Shown one piece after another: positions 1-6,053 of a stretch of DNA of 7,681 nt. The number at the start of each line of letters is the position of its first letter. Position 1 is the stretch's first letter. Made by a program: the position numbers and the translations under genes. The notes under the pieces were generated by a model, which saw nothing but the letters and a program-made list of their open reading frames with translations, did not search any database and was not told where the DNA came from. This DNA comes from CAYSHJ01 sp964589725 (GTDB taxonomy: Bacteria > Planctomycetota > Planctomycetia > Planctomycetales > Planctomycetaceae), in contig CAZPUJ010000665.1 of the NCBI GenBank assembly GCA_964589725.1, positions 1-7,681 on the forward strand. Direction: 5' to 3'.

Positions 1-69
1 GAGGGGCGACTGAACTCAATCGGTCGTTCCTACCCCTATCGTTGCGGCTTCAACGCGCGAGGTGATGTC

Positions 70-810
70 ATGAGCACGACCGACGATGCGACGCCTCGTT
101 TTGGCTCCGACGATCTCCGCTTACCAGACGAATTGCGCGGCCCGCTGCTCAAGCATCTAGCCGACTTGCGTGAGCGCTACTTGCAGCGCGATTGGGGCGG
201 GCGGACAGGCTTCGGTGCTCGGCCGGCGCTGCTGGTGATTGACTTGGCGCGGTTCTGGCTCGACCCGCAGCAACAGATCGGCAGCCGTCTCGATTCCGTC
301 GTCGAGGCCACTTGCCGTCTGCTGCAGGCGGCTCGCGCGAGACAGATTCCGATCTTTTTCACGTCGTTCGCGCACGACCCGGCCGAACCTCCGAATCCGC
401 ATGATTTGAAGCTCAAGTTCCACTTGCCCGCGGATGCGGCCGAGTTGTTCTCGCTTGATCCCCGGCTGGAACGCCGACCGACCGAAAAGGTCGTGCGCAA
501 GCGTTACGCCTCGGCGTTCAAGGGCACGAACTTGCACGAGATGCTCACGGCGCTGGGTGTGGACACGTTGATCGTCACCGGCATCAGCACGAGCCACTGC
601 GTGTACGCCACATGCCGCGATGCCACCGACAGCTTTCATGTCATCGTCGCTCGCGAGGCGGTCGGAGAACGCTGCGAACTGATGCACGAAGTTTTCCTGC
701 AGGACATCGACCTCGACCTGGGAGATGTGACTCCCGCGCAAGAGGTTGTCCGCTACATCGAGAGCCTATCGGGTTCGTCGGCTGGGTCTCGACCTGATCG
801 AACCGGATGA
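70..810 (+). CDS. Isochorismatase-family cysteine hydrolase (N-carbamoylsarcosine amidase-like)
   Basis: This 246-residue protein belongs to the isochorismatase-like cysteine hydrolase family. These are usually soluble enzymes that hydrolyse amides, carbamoyl compounds or vinyl ethers through an Asp-Lys-Cys triad. The triad is visible: D58 in ALLVIDLARFW, K144 in VVRKRYASAF, and the nucleophile C177 in VTGISTSHCVYATCRDA. The following stretch ending in AREAVGER is typical of the N-carbamoylsarcosine amidase branch, but the true substrate cannot be read from sequence. About 50 residues precede the first strand, slightly longer than the shortest family members. The ATG at 70 has a GAGGTGA site at 59-65 with 4 nt spacing. 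The same frame stays open back to position 1, so a longer start outside the window is possible but less likely. A C-N hydrolase gene follows on the same strand, which suggests a shared amide-degrading role. Confidence 0.88.
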   Translation: MSTTDDATPRFGSDDLRLPDELRGPLLKHLADLRERYLQRDWGGRTGFGARPALLVIDLARFWLDPQQQIGSRLDSVVEATCRLLQAARARQIPIFFTSFAHDPAEPPNPHDLKLKFHLPADAAELFSLDPRLERRPTEKVVRKRYASAFKGTNLHEMLTALGVDTLIVTGISTSHCVYATCRDATDSFHVIVAREAVGERCELMHEVFLQDIDLDLGDVTPAQEVVRYIESLSGSSAGSRPDRTG

Positions 811-836
811 TTACACGGCACACGGCCGAGTCTGAC

Positions 837-897
837 ACTAACCCGAAGCGTAAGCGAGGAACTGTTAGCTCAGCCCTCGCTAACGCTTCGGGTTAGT
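837..897. repeat. 23-bp inverted repeat between the two hydrolase genes
   Basis: The left arm at 837-859 starts ACTAACCCGAAGCG. The right arm at 875-897 ends CGCTTCGGGTTAGT. The arms are complementary at 22 of 23 positions and are separated by a 15-nt loop. No T-run follows, so it is not a standard intrinsic terminator. It may be an interspersed repeat or an RNA hairpin that punctuates or stabilises the transcript. I associate this sequence with planctomycete intergenic repeats from memory only. Confidence 0.85.
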
Positions 898-966
898 ATG
901 AGTGTCTCCCAAACGTGCCAGACTTGGCCGTGCGAGGTATACACGTGGTTGACCGGCCGTCAGTTT

Positions 967-972
967 AGGAGA
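967..972 (+). promoter_or_regulatory. Ribosome binding site deciding the start of the C-N hydrolase
   Basis: AGGAGA lies 9 nt upstream of the GTG at 982. It supports 982 over an in-frame ATG at 898. That ATG directly abuts the inverted repeat and would add 28 residues with no resemblance to the family. A second in-frame ATG at 988 is 15 nt from this site, which is less favourable. Confidence 0.75.
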
Positions 973-981
973 ATCTCGACT

Positions 982-1854
982 GTGAAGATGCTGAAAATCG
1001 CTCTCGCCCAATGCCGCCAAACCGCTGACTTCGACGCGAACGCGGAGACAATCTTCCGCTGGCTCGACGAAGCTGGTCGGGCGCGAGCGCAGATCGTCTG
1101 TTTTCCGGAAACGCAAACGGTTGGTTACCGAGTGGACATCTCGACACCCGATCGGCAGGTGCCTGTCGAACAGCTCGACGACTTGCATCGGCGGGTTGCG
1201 CGGCGGTGCGGTGAGTTGGGCTTGGCGTGTGTGCTGGGCACCGAAACGCCGCTGGAATCGAAGCCGCTCGGCGGCAAGCCGTACAACACCGCGTTGGTCA
1301 TCTCCGAACGGGGCGAGATTCTGGGCGCGCACCATAAAACGAAACTGACTCCGCTGGATGCCGTGGCGTACTCACCGGGCCGGTCGATCGAGACGTTCCA
1401 TCTGTGGGGAATCACAGTCGGTGTCGTCATCTGCTTCGAGGGGTTCCGTTTTCCGGAAACCACGCGCGAGTGCGTGCGACAGGGAGCCCAACTCGTCTTC
1501 CATCCGCAGAACAACACCACGCGGCCCAACGATTGGAAGATTCCGATCCACCAGGCGATGATTGTCACCCGCGCGGCGGAGAACACGATCTGGTTCGCCT
1601 CGTGCAACGCTTGTCTGACGCCGCATCAAAACTGCCGCAGCCTCGTCGTTGCTCCAGATGGGACCGTGGCCGCGCAGTCCGAACTCCAGCGTGAGCAGCT
1701 TGTCGTGGCCGACATCGACATCGATCGGGCGACTCGAGCCATGTTCCGGTACGATCTCAACGCCTGCGCCGAGTTGCTGTTTGCTGACACGGTCCGGCGC
1801 GAGGAATTCGCCTCAGCGCTTCCCACGGTTGGCGATGACGGTCCGCGTCTCTGA
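982..1854 (+). CDS. Carbon-nitrogen hydrolase (nitrilase superfamily)
   Basis: This 290-residue enzyme has the alpha-beta-beta-alpha fold of the nitrilase superfamily, which cleaves non-peptide C-N bonds in amides, nitriles or N-carbamoyl compounds. From the GTG start, the Glu-Lys-Cys triad is E43 in VCFPETQT, K119 in AHHKTKL and nucleophile C151 in VVICFEGFRFPE. The protein opens with KIALAQCRQTADFDAN, the usual first strand and helix, and the length fits a single-domain member (typically 260-300). There is no signal peptide, so it should be cytosolic. The substrate is unknown; N-carbamoyl-amine or omega-amidase activity are both possible. It follows the cysteine hydrolase by 171 nt on the same strand and may be co-transcribed with it, although a 23-bp hairpin lies between them. 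The GTG start is chosen from AGGAGA at 967-972. Confidence 0.88.
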   Translation: MKMLKIALAQCRQTADFDANAETIFRWLDEAGRARAQIVCFPETQTVGYRVDISTPDRQVPVEQLDDLHRRVARRCGELGLACVLGTETPLESKPLGGKPYNTALVISERGEILGAHHKTKLTPLDAVAYSPGRSIETFHLWGITVGVVICFEGFRFPETTRECVRQGAQLVFHPQNNTTRPNDWKIPIHQAMIVTRAAENTIWFASCNACLTPHQNCRSLVVAPDGTVAAQSELQREQLVVADIDIDRATRAMFRYDLNACAELLFADTVRREEFASALPTVGDDGPRL

Positions 1855-1865
1855 TGGAGAAGATC

Positions 1866-2003
1866 ATGATGAGAGCACAAATCTCGGGGATCGTGCGCGG
1901 ATTGGGAACGGGCGTGGTGTTGCTGGCGGCGAACATCGCCTGTTGCTCAACGATGGCAAGGGCAATTTGGTGCAAAAAGACGTCCCAGCCAACCAACGAG
2001 TGA
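1866..2003 (+). CDS. Small hydrophobic protein, 45 residues, unknown function
   Basis: A 45-codon ORF begins ATGATG 11 nt after the C-N hydrolase stop and has a strong GGAGAAG site at 1856-1862. Its translation starts MMRAQISGIVRGLGTGVVLL and continues with AANIACCSTMARAIWCKK. That is a short basic N-terminus, a hydrophobic core of about 14 residues, and then a Cys-containing polar tail. This resembles a secretion signal or a single membrane anchor; the Cys pair at 26-27 is not in a good lipobox. I do not recognise a family. It could be a genuine small exported protein in the hydrolase operon, or the 5' remnant of a truncated exported-protein gene. The terminator at 2040-2061 lies just downstream, which fits it being the last gene of a transcript. 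Confidence 0.5.
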   Translation: MMRAQISGIVRGLGTGVVLLAANIACCSTMARAIWCKKTSQPTNE

Positions 2004-2039
2004 ACGTGCCACAGTTGTCCAGACTAAAAAACGCGAAAC

Positions 2040-2061
2040 GCCGAGAGTTAATGCTCTCGGC
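2040..2061. terminator. Bidirectional terminator hairpin between convergent genes
   Basis: An 8-bp perfect stem GCCGAGAG/CTCTCGGC encloses the loop TTAATG. On the plus strand it is preceded by an A-rich stretch (2026-2038) and followed by CCCTTTAG. On the minus strand it is followed by CGTTTCGCGTTTTTT. It lies between the end of the plus-strand hydrolase cluster and the stop of the minus-strand lipoprotein gene. The T-run is best for the minus-strand gene. Confidence 0.65.
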
Positions 2062-2079
2062 CCTTTAGCGCTCGCCAGC

Positions 2080-2628
<549 letters not shown>

Positions 2629-2721
2629 CGAGAGAGCTCTCGGGAAATAGCGGCGCACGACACCCCCCTGCGGCGGGACGGGAATGTCGCACTTGTCGGC
2701 GATTGCGTAAAGCCCGACTTC

Positions 2722-2753
2722 GGATGGGAAAGACAAGGGATGGGAAAGACAAG
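2722..2753. repeat. 16-bp perfect tandem duplication
   Basis: GGATGGGAAAGACAAG occurs at 2722-2737 and again immediately at 2738-2753. A partial echo, CAAGACAAG, follows. No function is evident; it is probably a slippage-prone repeat. Confidence 0.95.
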
Positions 2754-2778
2754 CCAAGACAAGCGGAAAAGGCTGGCA

Positions 2779-3016
2779 TTCGCACACGGATGTCAGAAAG
2801 ACACACGGATGGAAGACAGGAAGAGTGAGGACAGAAGGAAGAGTGGAGGAAAGACGAATTGTTCTTCTCGCAATTCGCTGATGTTCTCTGACCTTGTGGC
2901 CGCTGGCGACTCCAGTGACTGGCGTTCGTGCGGTCATCGCGGCTCCCAGACAGGCAAAATCGCGCGCCCTCTCCCTTCTCAAGAATCCGTGTGCCTTTCT
3001 GACATCCGTGTGCGAA
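2779..3016. repeat. 238-bp unit bounded by 32-bp inverted repeats
   Basis: The left arm 2779-2810 starts TTCGCACACGGATGTCAG. The right arm 2985-3016 is its reverse complement at 31 of 32 positions. Each arm contains two copies of CACACGGAT, so the arms have an internal repeat of their own. The 174-bp interior has a purine-rich tract (2811-2854) and a 7-bp perfect hairpin CGAATTG/CAATTCG (2855-2877), and no convincing gene. It resembles a MITE-like or composite repeat, but no clear target-site duplication is visible. Confidence 0.85.
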
Positions 3017-3075
3017 AGTCCTCTTCGCGATCCACCCCACGCTCGCGCTTCCTTCATCCGTTCAACCGTTGCCCT

Positions 3076-3081
3076 TACAAT
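3076..3081 (+). promoter_or_regulatory. Possible -10 box giving a leaderless transcript
   Basis: TACAAT lies 8 nt before the ATG at 3090. A start 6-8 nt beyond it would fall at or next to the ATG. There is no Shine-Dalgarno site, only a C-run, directly before the ATG. The -35 position is weak (TTCATC at 3053-3058). The assignment is tentative. Confidence 0.35.
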
Positions 3082-3089
3082 CCGCCCCC

Positions 3090-4367
3090 ATGAGTACACC
3101 CGCCAAACAGCAGCTTCGGGCCGGCATGGTCGGCATGGGGATGATCTTTGACGAGACGTACCGCCCGTTCTTGGAGCGGACTCACACGGCCGGCCTGTAC
3201 GACCGCCGCTTTGGCGACGTCGATGTGCCGCTGGCCGCGGTCGCGTCTCGAACCGGCAGCCGAGCAGACAAGTATCGAGCGGAAGCCGGTCACAGCATCG
3301 GCAACTTCGCCAGCTTCTCCGGTACCGATGCCGTGACGCAGATGCTCAAGTGTGGAGTCAACTTCGCCTGCGTGGCGACTCCCGACGATCGGCACTTCGA
3401 AGGCTCAAAGCAAGTCCTCGAAGCGGGCGTGCATCTGTTGGTCGAGAAGCCATCGGTGTTGCGGTTGCAGGAACTCGACGAGTTGGTCGAGATCGCTCGG
3501 CAGAAAAATGTGCTTGCGAAAGTCGTCTATCACAAGCTGCTCGACCCGGATCACAAGCGGATGCGAACGCTCGTGGCCGACGGCGTGCTGAAGCATGTCA
3601 ACAACGGGTACTGCTCGCTGCTGGAGCCGAAGCAGATATCGGGAGCACAGTTTTCTGAATGGATCACCGGTCGCAATCCCGGCACCTACGTGGCCGTGCA
3701 TTACATCAAGCTGATCGACTTCAGCTTCGGCGGCCGGCTGAAGACCGTGACCGCCACGGGGCAGCGCGGTATCGTCGGCCCCAAGGACGGGCCGACGTGG
3801 GACAGCGTGCAGATGCGGATGGTTTACGAGTACTCCGACGGTCGCGAGGCGGCTTTCGACATTCACACCTCGTGGGTGACGCCCGATAATTTTCCGGGTT
3901 ATGTCGAGCAAGAGGTGCAGTTTCGTTTCGACAACGGCATCTGGAACGGCCACTCCCGCAAACGCGGCGTCGAACTGACCGTCGAAGGTCGCACGCCAAT
4001 CGAACTCAAGACGACAATCAACAATCACTACAACGGCCGGTTCCTCGAACCATGGGGCGAGCGGTCTCAGCGCGGGTACGGCGTCGAAGTCATCGAACGC
4101 TTCGCGCGCGAGCTGGCGTACGTTGAATACGCAGGTGAGGCATCAGGACGAGCGACACGCCTCGAAGAGATTCGCAAGTTATCGTACAACGAACTCGCGG
4201 CGGATCGTCAGACAGTCGCGGCCGTGCAAGCTCTCGAAGCGATTCTCGCGTACGCGGCCAACGGCGAACCGGATGGCGTTGTGCGAGTCAACGGGCCACA
4301 TGGCGGGCTGGTGCTTTACCGGCCGGGATCGAACGAACCGGAAGTTCTCTACGGTCCGAGGGTGTGA
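3090..4367 (+). CDS. Gfo/Idh/MocA-family NAD(P)-dependent oxidoreductase
   Basis: This 425-residue protein has the two-domain layout of Gfo/Idh/MocA oxidoreductases, which oxidise or reduce sugars, inositols and related compounds with NAD(P). The N-terminal Rossmann fold shows AGMVGMGMIF (glycines 12, 15 and 17). It continues with FACVATPDDRHFEGSKQVLE and LVEKPSVL (E119-K120-P121), the family's cofactor and substrate site signature. H148 in VYHKLLD and H204 in VHYIKLIDFSFGG are candidate catalytic-site residues; the latter matches the usual central His-x-x-x-Asp region. The C-terminal part is beta-rich, as expected for the substrate domain. It is longer than the common 330-380 residues. There is no signal peptide. 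The ATG at 3090 is chosen because a TTG seven codons upstream adds nothing family-like. The substrate is unknown. It is preceded by repeat DNA and followed by a long gene-free stretch, so it may be a single-gene unit. Confidence 0.88.
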   Translation: MSTPAKQQLRAGMVGMGMIFDETYRPFLERTHTAGLYDRRFGDVDVPLAAVASRTGSRADKYRAEAGHSIGNFASFSGTDAVTQMLKCGVNFACVATPDDRHFEGSKQVLEAGVHLLVEKPSVLRLQELDELVEIARQKNVLAKVVYHKLLDPDHKRMRTLVADGVLKHVNNGYCSLLEPKQISGAQFSEWITGRNPGTYVAVHYIKLIDFSFGGRLKTVTATGQRGIVGPKDGPTWDSVQMRMVYEYSDGREAAFDIHTSWVTPDNFPGYVEQEVQFRFDNGIWNGHSRKRGVELTVEGRTPIELKTTINNHYNGRFLEPWGERSQRGYGVEVIERFARELAYVEYAGEASGRATRLEEIRKLSYNELAADRQTVAAVQALEAILAYAANGEPDGVVRVNGPHGGLVLYRPGSNEPEVLYGPRV

Positions 4368-4504
4368 GCTGCGAGAAGCCCGGCGCTTTGCCCTAATACC
4401 CGAAATTTTGGCCTGGTTCATGTTGCGTAGCAGGTGGAGATCGCGCGGCAGGCCAAAGACGCGATCACCGCGGTTGTAGATCAACGAGAACTTTGGAGGA
4501 TGGG

Positions 4505-4565
4505 CACTCCTGCCCGTCGCACTCGTAGGACTCTCACTCCTGCCCGTCGCCGGTCGGGCAGGAGT
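4505..4565. repeat. Direct and inverted copies of a 16-bp repeat
   Basis: CACTCCTGCCCGTCGC occurs at 4505-4520 and 4535-4550. An inverted partial copy, CGGGCAGGAGT, at 4555-4565 pairs perfectly over 11 bp with 4536-4546 across an 8-nt loop. The outer copy can also pair with 4555-4569 at 14 of 15 positions. Two alternative hairpins are therefore possible. Confidence 0.85.
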
Positions 4566-4665
4566 ACCCAACCTACTTTCTACAAGCCCGAACTCATTCA
4601 TCACCTTCAGGAAGTATCGCACGCTCCTCACTGGTTAACGGAGAACTTCTCTTCGAGACGGCGAG

Positions 4666-4795
4666 AAAGTAGCCATCACGCTCCGCGTGATGACAGCCGA
4701 ATGTGGAAATCACGCCCATTGACCAATCCGTGTGGTGACCAATCCGTGTGGATGCCTCACTCGGCTTTCATCACGCGGAGCGTGATGGCTACTTT
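4666..4795. repeat. 35-bp inverted repeat with a palindrome in each arm
   Basis: The left arm 4666-4700 begins AAAGTAGCCATCACG. The right arm 4761-4795 is complementary at 34 of 35 positions, with the outer 28 bp perfect. Each arm itself holds the hairpin CATCACGC-TCC-GCGTGATG. The spacer carries the 16-bp tandem pair. I associate this sequence with planctomycete interspersed repeats from memory. Confidence 0.9.
4720..4751. repeat. 16-bp perfect tandem duplication
   Basis: TGACCAATCCGTGTGG occurs at 4720-4735 and immediately again at 4736-4751, between the arms of the 35-bp inverted repeat. Its ATCCGTGTG core also occurs twice in the right arm of the inverted repeat near 2985-3016, which hints at a shared origin. 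Confidence 0.93.
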
Positions 4796-4860
4796 GCTAC
4801 GGCTCCGCCGCACACTTTCAGTTTCCGCAGTGAGTTATCTTCCCAGCGGCAGCCTTCAAT

Positions 4861-4878
4861 CTACTCAGGCTACTCAGG
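4861..4878. repeat. 9-bp tandem pair
   Basis: CTACTCAGG is repeated twice in tandem. It is short and could be chance or slippage. No function is evident. Confidence 0.7.
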
Positions 4879-4956
4879 CCGCGTTCGTCGCGAAACTCTG
4901 ACTTGCGAGGCTCCTCGTTTCGTGCGATCCTGTGAATCATTCGCTAGGCGGTGCGC

Positions 4957-5027
4957 AAAAGGTGTCAGGAACTTTTTGTGCGAAGCACCCTTCCGGTCCT
5001 TCCGACAAAAGGTTCCTGACACCTTTT
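4957..5027. repeat. Palindromic element, intergenic copy A
   Basis: The left arm 4957-4985 starts AAAAGGTGTCAGGAAC. The right arm 4999-5027 is complementary at 26 of 29 positions, with a short asymmetric centre. It is the same family as the elements at 6681-6755 and 7104-7178 and has the same orientation. It ends 4 nt before the ribosome binding site of the epimerase gene (GGGAG, 5032-5036), so a transcript reading into that gene would carry a long hairpin in its leader. Confidence 0.92.
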
Positions 5028-5042
5028 TCGCGGGAGTAATCA

Positions 5043-6017
5043 ATGCGAGTTCTCGTGACGGGCGGCGCGGGGTTCATTGGCAGCCATATTGTCGATGCCT
5101 TGCGAACGCGCGGGCATCAGCCGTTCGTGGTGGACAACCTCGTTTCCGGGACGCGGCAAAACCTGCCTCCCGACGTTTCGCTGTACGAAGTGAATATCTG
5201 CGATGCCGGGCGGCTGGCGGCAGTCTTCAATGAGGTCCAGCCCGATTGGGTCTGTCATCAGGCGGCGCAGATGTCCGTCAGCCTCTCGATGCGCGAGCCG
5301 GCGTTCGATGCGGAAGTGAACGTGCTCGGGTTCCTCCGAGTTCTCGAGAACGCCTCGCGGGTGGGAGTGCATCGCATCGTGTGTGCTTCTTCGGGCGGCG
5401 TCTTATACGGGGACGTCTCCGAGCCAGCGACGGAAGATCAACCCGCACGCCCCATGTCCCCGTATGGACTCAGCAAATGGTCCGGAGAACAATACCTCGC
5501 CTTCTTTGCCCGCGAACGGCAGATGCAAGGAGTGGCTCTGCGGTACTCGAATGTTTATGGGCCGCGCCAGAATCCGCACGGGGAAGCGGGGGTGGTAGCG
5601 ATCTTCAGCAAACGGATGCTGGCCGGCGATGTGTCCACGATCAACGGCGACGGACGTTACATTCGGGACTACGTCTACGGTACGGATGTGGCGCTCGCGA
5701 ATGTGTTGGCGCTGGAAGCCGCGCTGCCCAGCGACTTTGTCACGCTCAATGTCGGGACCGGCATCGGCACCGACGTGAATGAACTGGCCGATCAGATTCG
5801 GGCCAACGTGCAACTCTGCTGGACCAAGAGCGGTCGCCCAGGAACAGTGCCAACCTGTGTTCACGGTGATGCTCGGAGCGGAGACCTGCGGTCAAACCTC
5901 ATCACCGCCGCGCGGGCTCGACAGCTCATCAACTGGCAGCCGACCGTCGCCTTGGCTGAGGGGCTGCGACTGACCGTCAATTGGTTCGCCGAACACCGGG
6001 GATCGGACGCAGGTTGA
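5043..6017 (+). CDS. NAD-dependent epimerase/dehydratase (UDP-glucose 4-epimerase-like)
   Basis: This 324-residue extended short-chain dehydrogenase probably interconverts UDP-hexoses (4-epimerase type), feeding glycan synthesis in the cytosol. Motifs are in order. The NAD-binding TGGAGFIGSH (G7-x-x-G10-x-x-G13) comes first, followed by VVDNLVSG with an acidic residue for NAD selectivity. Next are HQAAQMSV, the ASSGGVLYGD catalytic Ser region (S117), and YGLSKWSGEQ with the catalytic pair Y141 and K145. Substrate-binding segments follow: LRYSNVYGPRQNPHGEAG, GDGRYIRDYVY and LNVGTGIGTDVNELAD. The length matches the family. The ATG has GGGAG at 5032-5036 with 6 nt spacing. A long palindromic repeat sits directly upstream of that site. 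It converges on the glycosyltransferase-like gene with 36 nt between the stops. Exact substrate specificity (glucose, glucuronate or N-acetyl forms) cannot be decided. Confidence 0.9.
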   Translation: MRVLVTGGAGFIGSHIVDALRTRGHQPFVVDNLVSGTRQNLPPDVSLYEVNICDAGRLAAVFNEVQPDWVCHQAAQMSVSLSMREPAFDAEVNVLGFLRVLENASRVGVHRIVCASSGGVLYGDVSEPATEDQPARPMSPYGLSKWSGEQYLAFFARERQMQGVALRYSNVYGPRQNPHGEAGVVAIFSKRMLAGDVSTINGDGRYIRDYVYGTDVALANVLALEAALPSDFVTLNVGTGIGTDVNELADQIRANVQLCWTKSGRPGTVPTCVHGDARSGDLRSNLITAARARQLINWQPTVALAEGLRLTVNWFAEHRGSDAG

Positions 6018-6020
6018 GTC

Positions 6021-6041
6021 GCAAATGTTGCAGATTTTTTT
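6021..6041 (+). terminator. Possible intrinsic terminator of the epimerase gene
   Basis: A short GCAA-ATG-TTGC hairpin is followed after 3 nt by seven Ts (6035-6041), directly downstream of the epimerase stop. The stem is only 4 bp, so it is weak. Confidence 0.35.
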
Positions 6042-6053
6042 GGATGAGCCATA

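Larger units (their letters stand above)
2629..3089. other. Divergent intergenic region filled with repeats
   Basis: These 461 bases separate the divergent lipoprotein and oxidoreductase genes. They hold a 16-bp tandem duplication (2722-2753), a 32-bp inverted repeat (2779-3016) enclosing a purine-rich tract (about 2811-2854) and a small hairpin (2855-2877), and a possible promoter next to the oxidoreductase start. Frames are open on both strands, but their translations look like low-complexity repeat readings and not protein. Confidence 0.75.
4368..5042. other. Gene-free repeat cluster between oxidoreductase and epimerase
   Basis: These 675 bases contain no convincing gene. Positions 4368-4500 show no clear repeat within this window. 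After that come the CACTCCTGCCCGTCGC repeats (4505-4565), a 35-bp inverted repeat (4666-4795) with a 16-bp tandem pair in its middle, a 9-bp tandem pair (4861-4878), and a palindromic element (4957-5027). Open frames crossing the area are translations of these repeats. No promoter for the epimerase could be identified with confidence. Confidence 0.75.

Noticed and set aside
157..741. Long minus-strand frame opposite the cysteine hydrolase
   Set aside because: It is a shadow in GC-rich coding DNA; the plus strand has an intact catalytic triad.
898..981. ATG at 898 as start of the C-N hydrolase
   Set aside because: It abuts the inverted repeat with no ribosome site; GTG 982 has AGGAGA at the right distance and the family fold begins there.
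2779..3016. Complete insertion sequence
   Set aside because: The interior is 174 bp, has no transposase, and no target duplication is evident.
2629..3099. N-terminal extension of the lipoprotein ORF to 339 residues
   Set aside because: The extra part is a reading of the 32-bp inverted repeat and tandem duplications, would bury the lipoprotein signal in mid-protein, and has no protein-like composition.
3405..4028. 207-codon minus-strand frame
   Set aside because: Entirely antisense to the oxidoreductase, which has clear family motifs.
4434..5233. Plus-strand open frames across the gap and into the epimerase
   Set aside because: Their translations consist of the palindromic repeats and one overlaps the epimerase in another frame; no family features.
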